Shown in pieces: positions 39,879-48,899 of a stretch of 64,000 nucleotides of DNA. The stretch's first letter is position 1, and each line of letters starts with the position of its first letter. Origin of the DNA: Pseudomonadota bacterium (GTDB lineage: Bacteria; Desulfobacterota; Desulfobulbia; Desulfobulbales; Desulfocapsaceae); contig JAHJNL010000010.1 in the NCBI GenBank assembly GCA_018820855.1, positions 62,001-126,000 on the forward strand, read 5' to 3'. Under the pieces are notes generated by a model. It had not been told where the DNA came from. It saw only the letters and a program-made list of their open reading frames with translations, and did no database searches. Position numbers and translations under genes: made by a program.

Positions 39879-40713
39879 TACGCTGTTCGCACTCTCTTGT
39901 CAGGTTGTGGGATCAGGACTCTTCGGCGATGCCGACGGTGACAGGTATACAGGAGTAGAGATGAAAGCACATTGGGTCATGTCGGGAACAGGTCCGCAGG
40001 AATTCATATGGCAAGGTGGGGAGGGTAACCATCCTGAAATGCCGACGGGATTTGGAGCCGTGATAGGTTCCCAGAATTTTAAGGAAATCTGGTGGCTGGA
40101 AGCTGCCTTGAAAGCGGCCCGCAGTGTTGCCCGGGTGAAGCTGCCGGCAGGTGCAGCTACCGGGTTTTTGGTGGGACCGGATCTGTTTATGACCAACCAT
40201 CATGTCTTTGAGAACGAGGACGATGCCCGTTCTGCCATATTGCAGTTTAACTATCGCCTTTCAGTCGATGGTGATGTGGCTGAAAGAGACGAATGGCAGT
40301 GTGTCCCGGACAGTCTGTTCAAGACGAATCCTGAACTTGATTACACCCTTGTCCGTGTGCAGCAGAAGGAGAACAGATCTGCTGCGGATGTATGGGGATT
40401 TCTAAATCTCCGCCATGGTGCGGAGGCGCATGTCAATCAGCGGGTGAATATCATTCAGCATCCACAGGGACGGTTTCAACAGATTGCCTTTCGCGACAAT
40501 CAGGTCAAGGCCATTGGCGACAACTTTATTCAGTACCTGACGGACACTGACTATGGAACATCCGGTTCGCCTGTTTTTGATGACTGGTTTCATGTGGTTG
40601 CCCTGCATAACATGCGTGTTCCCGACCCCAGTGAGCCGTATCGCTGGTATCGGAACCAGGGCTACAAGATCGAAGCCATTCTGGCGGATGCGGGTGCGCT
40701 GATACCGGTTTAA
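39871..40713 (+). CDS. Trypsin-like serine peptidase
   Basis: GAATGFLVGPDLFMTNHHVF (His), ELDYTLVRVQ (Asp), YGTSGSPVFDDWFHVVALHN (Ser). GTG start overlaps upstream stop by 8 nt; alternative ATG at 39961. Confidence 0.82.
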   Translation: MTDTLFALSCQVVGSGLFGDADGDRYTGVEMKAHWVMSGTGPQEFIWQGGEGNHPEMPTGFGAVIGSQNFKEIWWLEAALKAARSVARVKLPAGAATGFLVGPDLFMTNHHVFENEDDARSAILQFNYRLSVDGDVAERDEWQCVPDSLFKTNPELDYTLVRVQQKENRSAADVWGFLNLRHGAEAHVNQRVNIIQHPQGRFQQIAFRDNQVKAIGDNFIQYLTDTDYGTSGSPVFDDWFHVVALHNMRVPDPSEPYRWYRNQGYKIEAILADAGALIPV

Positions 40714-40854
40714 CAGAACAGTCCACCGGATTGCTTTTCAGAATCTTCCTGGCAGAGACTCCCTGGTGAGAAATCCAGGTGCTGAAATAATCTGAAATTT
40801 CTGGAAAGTCAGGCAGGTATCAACGTAGAATCGTAAACAGCTTTTTTTAAAAAA

Positions 40855-40908
40855 CCTCTTTCAGCATGGAGTTGGCATTGTCGTATACCAACTCCATGCT
40901 GAAAGAGG
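40855..40908. repeat. 21-bp perfect inverted repeat (hairpin)
   Basis: cctctttcagcatggagttgg (40855-40875) / ccaactccatgctgaaagagg (40888-40908), 12-nt loop; on the minus strand it is followed by TTTTTT. Confidence 0.85.
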
Positions 40909-41398
40909 ATGCACCCTAACGCATAGTATGAGCATTGAAGCTTTCTGGGAGTGATAGTTTTTTTTAATATGAAAAGTCATTTTTCAGAGCACCGATAGTA
41001 TGTTGTGCAATTCTTATCAGAATACTCTTGGCTGCAATCCTGGCCAAATCTAATGCCCAAACGACGTTAATAATGACTATGATCAAAGGACCGTAATCCA
41101 TTCAATCTGTTTTCTAATCAGGTGCTTCTGAGATATGCGGTCTGACTGTTGCACTGGTGTCTTCATGGCTGGGGCGGGCGTTATTTTTCTTTGATACCTC
41201 GCTTTTTTCTGGTATGCCTCTTAAAGAGATTGCGGTGGTGGGTCAGGGGGAGAAAGCTGCAATCTGATAGGTCTCTCCAGTCTAAGAGGTGTGAAGACCC
41301 TTATCTTCTCCTGTCTGCCAGGTGCCATGGGTTTTTGTCAATTCATAGAAAGGTGTGTGTGATCTTTCCTTTTACTGTTTGCTTTTTTCGGAATTAAA

Positions 41399-43609
41399 AT
41401 GTGCCCAAAATGTTTAAGTGAAATAATGACTCCGGGAGTAATCGGGGTTTCGCCGGAGACGCCGGTTTCCGACGCTCTTAAGGTTCTGCGAAATAAAAAT
41501 ATCAGTTGTGTGCTGGTCCTGGAAGACAGAGAGCCCATAGGTATTGTTACGGAGCGCAAGGTAGTTCAACTTGCGGCCAAGCAGGGGCTGCAGCTTGATA
41601 AGTATGTCGTCAGCGACATAATGACCTCCCCGCTTTTGACTGCTGGCCGAGAGATGGATATCTATTCGGCGTATGATCTTCTCAACACCCATAAAATCAG
41701 GCACCTGGTGGTTGTCGACGATGATAATAAACTCTGCGGAGTAGTGACCCAGTCCAATATGATGGATCATCTCGGTTATGAATATTTCATCGAATTCAAG
41801 AAAATATGTCAGGTCATGACCAGGGACCTGTTCACCGTCTCCCAAAATTATCCAGTGGAACAGGCTCTGCAGGAGATGGCCAGGATTTCTACAAGCTGTC
41901 TGGTTGTCGAGGAAAATGAGCGCCCCGTTGGTATCGTGACCGAACGCGACATGACTCGCATGTTGATCGATGGCACGGATATTTCCCGGTTGATTGTCAA
42001 AGAGATCATGAGCAAACCGGTTTATTCCGCCCAGTTGGATCTGCCTCTGCTTGAGGCGGCCCGGATTATGAAGGAAAAACGTATCCGCAGAATCGTGGTG
42101 GTGGATGAGAACGGGAAAATCGCAGGCTTAACAACCCAGTCTGATATCATCAAGGGGTTGCATGGCCAATATCTCCAGAATCTCAAACAGCTGGTGATTG
42201 AAAAAGACCGGGAATTGGAACAGACAAATCGAAAATTAGCGGAAAAGACCGTTTATCTCGACAATATCCTCCATTCTTCCGTGGATATGGGGATGATCGC
42301 AGCAGATTTAAATTGTCATATTGTCTATTTCAATCCGGCGGCAGAAAAACTCCTGGGACTTTCTGCAACCGAGGTGATTGGCCGTGATATCAGAGAGGTG
42401 CATAAGAAAAACGGGATTCTGGCAGTGCGTTTTGACAATCTCGTTGAGATGATTCAAGCGAGAAAACGGCATGAGTTTTCTTTTGTAAAAGCAGGGGAAA
42501 AGGGGGCGCGTTTTATCAAGGCTCTGGTAACCGGGATATGGGATCCGGAACGTAAGCTTGTCGGCTTTGTCCTCATGCTCCAGGATGTCACTGAGCGAAC
42601 CTTGGCCGAAACGGAAATCAAACGGCAGAAATCGGATCTTGAGTTGATCAATGTCGAGTTGTCGGCCCTTTATTCGGTTTCTTCCAAGATCAGCCGAACC
42701 CTTGAAATGTCGGAGCTGCTCAAGGAAGTCCTGGATGTGATCACCAAGATCGAGATTTTCAACTTTGCCCGGCAGGGAGGAGTCTTTACCGTTGATGGAG
42801 ATGAAATGCAGCTCGTCTCCCAGATCGGGGTGGTGGATGACTGGCTTGATTGTCAAAAATCAATGCGGATTGATGATTGTGTATGTGGTAAGGCCGTCAA
42901 AACCGGGGAGGTTGTCATTCTCGGTAGTGAGGAAATCAAAGGGGCAGGTCTGGAGAAAACAAAACTGCATGGAGCTGTTGTCGTTCCCCTTAAGGCCAAG
43001 GGAAAGGTGATGGGAGTGCTCTGTCTGTACACCTCATCTGATTTTTCCGGGATGAGTGAGGCTAAGATCACTCTCCTTTCAGCCATCGGCAATCAGGTCG
43101 GAATTGCCATGGAGAATGTCAGACTTTATGAGCAGACACGGTTTCTTTCCCTCTATGATCCGTTGACCAATGTGGCCAACAGGCGCTTTATGGATATGGG
43201 ACTTGAGAAATACTTTTCTTTTTCCAAGAGGTATGGAAAATCCTTTTCCATCATCATGCTGGATATTGATGATTTTAAAAAATACAATGACACTCACGGT
43301 CACAGCGCCGGAGATAAGATGCTTACCAGAGTCGCCCAGGTGCTGATTGAAGATATCAGGAATGCTGATGCCGTTGCCCGCTATGGGGGCGAGGAGTTTC
43401 TGGTTATGCTTCCCGAAACTACCCAGGCAGCGGCTCTTGTTACTGCAGAAAGGGTGAGGAAGGGTGTTGCTGAAAAAACCGATGTCACCATCAGTCTTGG
43501 TGTCGCCTCGTACAATCAGGAGATGGTGAAAAAGGAGGATCTGGTCAATAAGGCCGATGAGGCCCTGTACCGGTCCAAGAGAACAGGGAAAAACCGAGTT
43601 TCCTATTAA
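41399..43609 (+). CDS. Diguanylate cyclase with four CBS domains, PAS and GAF
   Basis: Four tandem CBS repeats (VIGVSPETPVSDALKVL...; LLTAGREMDIYSAYDLL...; LFTVSQNYPVEQALQEM...; PVYSAQLDLPLLEAARIM...); PAS; GAF; DPLTNVANRRFMD...RYGGEEFLVMLPET. Confidence 0.93.
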   Translation: MCPKCLSEIMTPGVIGVSPETPVSDALKVLRNKNISCVLVLEDREPIGIVTERKVVQLAAKQGLQLDKYVVSDIMTSPLLTAGREMDIYSAYDLLNTHKIRHLVVVDDDNKLCGVVTQSNMMDHLGYEYFIEFKKICQVMTRDLFTVSQNYPVEQALQEMARISTSCLVVEENERPVGIVTERDMTRMLIDGTDISRLIVKEIMSKPVYSAQLDLPLLEAARIMKEKRIRRIVVVDENGKIAGLTTQSDIIKGLHGQYLQNLKQLVIEKDRELEQTNRKLAEKTVYLDNILHSSVDMGMIAADLNCHIVYFNPAAEKLLGLSATEVIGRDIREVHKKNGILAVRFDNLVEMIQARKRHEFSFVKAGEKGARFIKALVTGIWDPERKLVGFVLMLQDVTERTLAETEIKRQKSDLELINVELSALYSVSSKISRTLEMSELLKEVLDVITKIEIFNFARQGGVFTVDGDEMQLVSQIGVVDDWLDCQKSMRIDDCVCGKAVKTGEVVILGSEEIKGAGLEKTKLHGAVVVPLKAKGKVMGVLCLYTSSDFSGMSEAKITLLSAIGNQVGIAMENVRLYEQTRFLSLYDPLTNVANRRFMDMGLEKYFSFSKRYGKSFSIIMLDIDDFKKYNDTHGHSAGDKMLTRVAQVLIEDIRNADAVARYGGEEFLVMLPETTQAAALVTAERVRKGVAEKTDVTISLGVASYNQEMVKKEDLVNKADEALYRSKRTGKNRVSY

Positions 43610-43704
43610 GTCTTCTGCCAGATGCAGAGCCATTCAATCTGTATGGCGTCATCGATCCCCTCTTTTTTTAAAAAAAATCCCAGTGCGCTCATGATCTGTT
43701 TGCC

Positions 43705-44370
43705 GTGAGTAATAAAAGAAAAAACGGTTTCTTCTCAAAAGGAAACAAAATGCAAAAAAATACTCGTGTGCTGATTGTCCTTGTTGTCATTTGTTTGCTC
43801 CAGGCTTGTGCCAAGAGCAAACTTGTTAGCTCTTGGATGGATGAAGCCAGGACAGGATACCATACGGATAAGATATTGGTTCTCGGTGTTTTCAAGGATG
43901 CCATTACGCAGGAAATCTATGAGAACAGTTTTGTCGATCTTCTCAAAAATGCCGGGGTGCAGGCGGTTGCCGGAAACAAGTATGACTTGGGGCCGGAAAA
44001 ACCTCGGAAAGAGGCAATTGACTCGGCCTTGGAGAAATCAGGAGCAACAAGTGTGCTGATTACTCATGTGATAAGTGAAACGGAAAAGACAATTACCACG
44101 TCACCTGCGGATGATTATGCGCTATATGGAGGGTATTGGGATTCTTTCCACGGCTATTATGGGTATGTCTATGAACAGGTCTGGGGACCTGCTGACACTG
44201 TGGAAAAACTGTACGAGCGGAGAGAAGCAATTCTTTTTGATGCCGCTGGCGGAAAACCCGTCTGGTCTGCCCGTTCAGAAAGCGTTGATCTTGAAGGCCG
44301 GCTGAGAACTGACGATGAGCAACTGGAACGTCTTTTTGTTGCTGATTTGCGTAAGAAAAAAATCCTGTGA
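43705..44370 (+). CDS. Hypothetical lipoprotein (DUF4136-like)
   Basis: Lipobox-like VVICLLQAC; SSWMDEARTGYHTDKILVLGVFKDAITQEIYENSFVDLLKNAGVQAV. Start probably ATG at 43750. Confidence 0.65.
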   Translation: MSNKRKNGFFSKGNKMQKNTRVLIVLVVICLLQACAKSKLVSSWMDEARTGYHTDKILVLGVFKDAITQEIYENSFVDLLKNAGVQAVAGNKYDLGPEKPRKEAIDSALEKSGATSVLITHVISETEKTITTSPADDYALYGGYWDSFHGYYGYVYEQVWGPADTVEKLYERREAILFDAAGGKPVWSARSESVDLEGRLRTDDEQLERLFVADLRKKKIL

Positions 44371-44433
44371 GACCTGTTGTTGGGAAGTGTATTGAATTTT
44401 CTTGTTTTTGAATGCGTTGTCGTTTTTTTATGG

Positions 44434-44473
44434 AGCACCCCGGTCAGTTTTGACCGGGGTGCTTCTGTTTTTC
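44434..44473. terminator. Bidirectional intrinsic terminator between convergent genes
   Basis: agcaccccggtca gttt tgaccggggtgct perfect 13-bp stem (44434-44463), then tctgttttt. Confidence 0.85.
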
Positions 44474-44558
44474 CGGCATGTCCAGCCCTTTCAGCTCTTC
44501 ATCCTGATGGTTCTCTGCTTGAGAGTTGAAAGCAGAGAGGCCGGGCGCTGATCTCTGC

Positions 44559-45410
44559 TTATTTGGTTTTGCCGTTGCCAGTGCTGCTTTTGGCTTTGCC
44601 CTTGTCTGTATTCCCGTTGTCGCTGTTGCTGCCGCCACTGTTGCTGCCGCCGCTGTTGCCTGGCCCGCCACTGGAATCACGTGCACTGGAACTGTTGTCG
44701 GAACCGCCTTTCACATTGGCGCTGTTGCCTTGGGTCTGTGCACCCTTGGCAAGTCCCATGCCCTTATCGGTACCGGAATCCTTGGCGGTGCTCAGACCGT
44801 GTCCTTTGGCCCAGCCGGTTTTGGTGTCTCTGATGGTGGCTTCGGCAATCTCAGTGTCTCCAGCAGTCAGGTCGGTCTCTCCGCTGATCATATTGCGGTG
44901 GCGATTGCGGTGTGTGTAGCCAAGTCCCAACAGACCGGGTTGTACACCAAGTTCATGGGCAATCTGTCCCCAACCCATGTTGTCGTCACGCATCTCTTTG
45001 ATATCAGCAGTCAACACCCCTGCGAGATCTGCAATGGCCTCGGCGTAGGCATCTTCAGCAGCAGCGAGGGCCTCTGCAGCGGCCTCTATGGCGTCCTGGT
45101 CTGCAGCCGCTTCGGCGTCAGCAAGGGCGTCCTGGGCATCTGAGACAGCCTGCTGGGCATCAGCTGTCGCTTCATTGGCTTCTGCGGCAGCTGCTTCGGC
45201 CAGACTTGCAGCATGGGCTGCCTGGGCTGGATTGCTGAATGTCGGGCTGTCATCTCCCAGAGTGCTGTCATCAGCGCTTTCAAGGTCGCTGGCTGCCGGA
45301 CTTTCAGTATCCGCAATGCCATCATCAACCGAATCTTCACAAAAAGCGGTTTGTCCGTGTGACAAAATCAAAAAGCTGATTGCTGTCAGGTAAAGTAAAA
45401 ATTTCTTCAT
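44559..45410 (-). CDS. Secreted Ala-rich coiled-coil protein with Gly/Ser/Asn-rich tail
   Basis: Signal peptide MKKFLLYLTAISFLILSHGQTAFCE; repetitive Ala/Glu/Asp region; DDNMGWGQIAHELGVQPGLLGLGY segment; GGPGNSGGSNSGGSNSDNGN tail. Confidence 0.7.
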   Translation of the reverse strand: MKKFLLYLTAISFLILSHGQTAFCEDSVDDGIADTESPAASDLESADDSTLGDDSPTFSNPAQAAHAASLAEAAAAEANEATADAQQAVSDAQDALADAEAAADQDAIEAAAEALAAAEDAYAEAIADLAGVLTADIKEMRDDNMGWGQIAHELGVQPGLLGLGYTHRNRHRNMISGETDLTAGDTEIAEATIRDTKTGWAKGHGLSTAKDSGTDKGMGLAKGAQTQGNSANVKGGSDNSSSARDSSGGPGNSGGSNSGGSNSDNGNTDKGKAKSSTGNGKTK

Positions 45411-46570
45411 ATTTGTTTCTCCTCTGTTGTACCCATCTCTTTATTGGCAAAGATCAAAATCCCTTTGGTAAGATGATAGGGGTTAGTGTTTGCAGTAACG
45501 GTTTCAGCCTCTCCAAACCAGCTTAATCGGATTCGGGATTGTACTTTTTTGCCTGTGGCGGCAAGGAGCAGGTTCTTGAGTTCCTGGGCCTGAGATTTCG
45601 CTGATTCACTGTCTTTTTCCTGAAATGTGACAATGTTCAAGTCCAGATTCGGATTCTCCAGCAGCAGGAGAGCAAGGGTTCTGATCTCTCTGTCCCGGTC
45701 GTCCGGGGAATTGCTTTCCCCCAGGAGGGCCTGGTGGGAAAACACAATTCTTCGGTTACCCAGCTGGTATGAGCGGTAGCTGAAATCACCGAGGTTGTTG
45801 AGGTGGGAAACAGCGCGCCCGGCCCATTTTCCGGAACGGTGGTGGGTGAGGTACTGTTTCCAGGCCTCTCTCTCTTCGTTCCGTTGTCCTTTTTCCCTGT
45901 AGATCAGTCCCTTGTTGTACAGTGCTGCAGACTCCTGAGGGTTCAGGGTCAATACGGCTTCATACTGGGTAAGAGCTGCATCCAGTTCTCCTGACTCGAG
46001 GAAATTATGGCCCAAGTTGAGGAGGAGAGGGAGTGCGTCGGAAGCATGGGCCAGACCTCTCTGATAGCTTGCGCGTTCAAGTTCAAGATTGTCTGTGGCC
46101 TGGTAGGCCAGTCCTTCATAATAGGCGTATTCAGGATTCTCGGGTACAAGTCTTCCTGCTTCCTGAAGGTAGGGCAGCGCCTCTTCTCTCTGCCCTGCGA
46201 CCAGCAGGTGACGACCTTGCTGAAAGATTTCCTGGATATCGGCGCCCGCTTCGACAACAGAGAGCTTTTGTCTGGGGTCATTGCCTTGCAGGAAGGAGGC
46301 ATTTTGTGAATTAAGTGTCAGGCCCATCCAGAAGGCAAGGCCAAGGGCAGTAACTCCTGCCGCCAGACGGATGGGATGCAAGGTGAACGTCCGGGGAGTT
46401 GTGAACAGCCTCGTTATCTGCCTGAGCAGAGAAGATGGTTTTTCTTCTATCTGTCGCATTATCCTGTGCGTCAAATAAGGTGGTTCCTTTTCTTCCGGAA
46501 GTTTGTGCAGAAGTTCCTTGAGCTTGTCCGTAGTATAGTGCTGATCGATTTGTTCAGGCATCAGTGTCAC
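45407..46570 (-). CDS. Anti-sigma-like membrane protein with TPR repeats and OmpA-like C-terminal domain
   Basis: One TM after a cytoplasmic N-terminal region; overlaps the ECF sigma gene; TPR units (SGELDAALTQYEAVLTLNPQESAALYNKGLIYREKG). Confidence 0.7.
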   Translation of the reverse strand: MTLMPEQIDQHYTTDKLKELLHKLPEEKEPPYLTHRIMRQIEEKPSSLLRQITRLFTTPRTFTLHPIRLAAGVTALGLAFWMGLTLNSQNASFLQGNDPRQKLSVVEAGADIQEIFQQGRHLLVAGQREEALPYLQEAGRLVPENPEYAYYEGLAYQATDNLELERASYQRGLAHASDALPLLLNLGHNFLESGELDAALTQYEAVLTLNPQESAALYNKGLIYREKGQRNEEREAWKQYLTHHRSGKWAGRAVSHLNNLGDFSYRSYQLGNRRIVFSHQALLGESNSPDDRDREIRTLALLLLENPNLDLNIVTFQEKDSESAKSQAQELKNLLLAATGKKVQSRIRLSWFGEAETVTANTNPYHLTKGILIFANKEMGTTEEKQI

Positions 46571-47108
46571 CTCCCAGTCTTTTCTGGAGCTCTGCCAGGG
46601 ACCTGTGCAGTCTCATTTTTACGGCGCTGGGCGTGAGCTCAAAAATTTCGGCCAGTTCAGTGATTGAATGATCATAATGGTATCTGAGCATGAGCAGTTC
46701 TCGTTTTTCCAGTGGCAGAGTCATCATTGCCTGCGTTACACGATCCATCCTTTCCTGGTCTTCCACTTGCTCTACCGGAGATTTCTGTCTCTGTTGCGTT
46801 GGTTCCTGAGTGGGCGGAAAGGAGGTCTCTTGTACTTGTCGTTTCTGCTTTCTCAGCCAATCGCGGGCATGGTTCATGGACAAGGTATAGAGCCAGGAAA
46901 AAAAGCTGCGCTTTCTTTGAAAATGGTTCAGTTTTTCAAAGGTCTTGCAGAATACATCCTGGGTCAGGTCTGCCGCATCTTCCGGGGACCGGCTGCAGCG
47001 ATACATCAGATTGTAGATCTGATTCTGGTAACGGCATATGAGTATTTCAAATGCCTGAGTATCCCCTTGCAGTACCTGGCTGACTATCGATTCGTCTGTT
47101 TGCTCCAT
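46554..47108 (-). CDS. ECF sigma-70 family RNA polymerase sigma factor
   Basis: FEILICRYQNQIYNLMYRCSRSPEDAADLTQDVFCKTFEKLNHF; LPLEKRELLMLRYHYDHSITELAEIFELTPSAVKMRLHRSLAELQKRL. Confidence 0.95.
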   Translation of the reverse strand: MEQTDESIVSQVLQGDTQAFEILICRYQNQIYNLMYRCSRSPEDAADLTQDVFCKTFEKLNHFQRKRSFFSWLYTLSMNHARDWLRKQKRQVQETSFPPTQEPTQQRQKSPVEQVEDQERMDRVTQAMMTLPLEKRELLMLRYHYDHSITELAEIFELTPSAVKMRLHRSLAELQKRLGGDTDA

Positions 47109-47329
47109 GAAACGTTATTTAACCTTTTGTTGAGATATACGATGAACCTGGGAAGTGGTCACAAAAATAAAAGATTATTTTGAGTCTCTACAATGGTTGC
47201 TGAGAATTGGAGGGTGAAAAAAGAAGGGAAGGAGTTGTTTGGCGGGATGGTTGGTATGGCAGACAAGCGTTGGAATTCGTGCTGGAATCTGTTTGTGATC
47301 CTCCCCGCAATTGGTGGAGGTGGACAATT

Positions 47330-48334
47330 TCAGATCCCGCTTATAAAAAAGGCAACAGATTCATCAACCGACAGTTTTTTTCCTTGTATGGTGATTTTCT
47401 CGGGTTGAGAAAACCAGCTGGTACCAATATCTTTTTTCGTTATCTCCGGGTTGTTATCCAGCAGGTGTTTTTTTATGGCCTGCGCCTTTTCTTTGGCCAG
47501 AGCTTTGTTGTTTTTCTGATAAACGATTACCTGCAGGCTTCCTTTATGCATGTTCTTGAAAATTGTGGCGATCAGTTTTAACGAAGGAGAGGAACCCCGT
47601 TCGAGGTTGGCAGTAAACGGTTGAAAGGCAATTTTTTCAATTGAGACAGTTCTGGCTCCCAGGCGATAATTGCGATAGGAGAAGTCCTGTAAACTGTTCA
47701 GGTGAGTAACGGCCTGGCGGGCCATGGCGCCAGAGGGGTAGCGAGCAAGGTACTCCAGCCAGGCCTGTTTTTCTTCCGGCGTCCTGTCCAGTTTGGAAAA
47801 GATGAGTGCGCGGTTATAGAGTGCTGATGGACTGTCCGGCCAGAGTTTAAGCGCCTTGTTGTAATTTTCCAAAGCCATTGTGTATTGCTTGGCCTGCAGG
47901 AGATTGTGGCCATAATAGAGCAGGGCCTGCAGATGCTTTTTCTCAAGGCTTAAGGCTTTTTCGTATTGCTGCCTCTCTTGTTTTCTCTGGTTCAGGCTGC
48001 CATAGGCAACACCTGTCCAGAAATGATAGTCGGCATCGTCGGGTTTGAGCGTACAGGCCTTTTGCAGGTATGGTAAGGCCTTTTCGTTTTTGTTGTTGGC
48101 CAGGAGCATGCGACCATAAAGGTAATTGTTCAGATGGCTGTCCGGGTCTTTCTGCAGGGCATGCTGGAATTTTTTTTCACCTTCCTGATATTTTTTGTGG
48201 CTGAGATAATAGTCTCCCTGCACGGTTGATTTGACGACCCCGCCAAAGTCCTTAAGGCTGTTTTGTAATGTCGTTACGCAGCCGGAAAGAAAAAAGGGGG
48301 CTATGAGGAAGAAAAGTATAAGGGGCCTGTTCAT
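47330..48334 (-). CDS. TPR lipoprotein, C-terminally related to the 45407-46570 product
   Basis: Lipobox FFLSGC; TPR repeats; C-terminal FSYRNYRLGARTVSIEKIAFQP...SLQVIVYQKNNKALAKEKAQAIKKHLLDNN. Confidence 0.75.
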   Translation of the reverse strand: MNRPLILFFLIAPFFLSGCVTTLQNSLKDFGGVVKSTVQGDYYLSHKKYQEGEKKFQHALQKDPDSHLNNYLYGRMLLANNKNEKALPYLQKACTLKPDDADYHFWTGVAYGSLNQRKQERQQYEKALSLEKKHLQALLYYGHNLLQAKQYTMALENYNKALKLWPDSPSALYNRALIFSKLDRTPEEKQAWLEYLARYPSGAMARQAVTHLNSLQDFSYRNYRLGARTVSIEKIAFQPFTANLERGSSPSLKLIATIFKNMHKGSLQVIVYQKNNKALAKEKAQAIKKHLLDNNPEITKKDIGTSWFSQPEKITIQGKKLSVDESVAFFISGI

Positions 48335-48899
48335 GTTGTTGACTGGAAAAAGTATGTAAAGTCCTTTCTGATTGAAGAGGAATACACTGTTGGAGTGTGG
48401 ATCGGCTTCGCAGTAGATTGCTTGTGAGCTATAGAGTCAGTTTTGTCCGCGAGAGCGGAATGCTTGTTCTTAATCTCTGTCTTGTCAGGTGCTTCTGCAG
48501 ACAAGCAAATTTCGTATAATAACGTGTATACTCGGAAAATTATTTTTTGTTAGTTATTTCTGATTGACTGGAATGTTTTCCTGAACAGGAGGCCGCTCTG
48601 TTTTATCATCCTGATAAGACAGAATATGTATGGTTTACGCTGGCTCTGTCTACCTTCTGGTTGCAAAGAAAATCTTGGACAGGAGAAAATTGAATTGTGA
48701 AAAATTAAAGTGCTCCTGAGCGGCATCACATCTGGAGAGAACAGTTTTTTTAAAACAAGAAATATTAAGTATCGAATGAGAAAATTTATGTCACAGGATT
48801 GCTGAATATTGCTTTGAAAAGTATCTTGCTACAGTTCTTTTTGGAAAATTTCTGTCCGTGGAGATTTTTTATTCCTGTTCTGTTTAACTGAGTTGAGCC

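Noticed and set aside
44620-44680. Short tandem gttgctgccgcc-type repeats as a CRISPR or VNTR
   Set aside because: They encode the Gly/Ser/Asn-rich tail of the 44559-45410 protein; no spacer structure.
44526-45143. 205-aa forward ORF opposite the Ala-rich protein
   Set aside because: Low-complexity GC-rich antisense artefact; the minus frame has a signal peptide and operon overlap.
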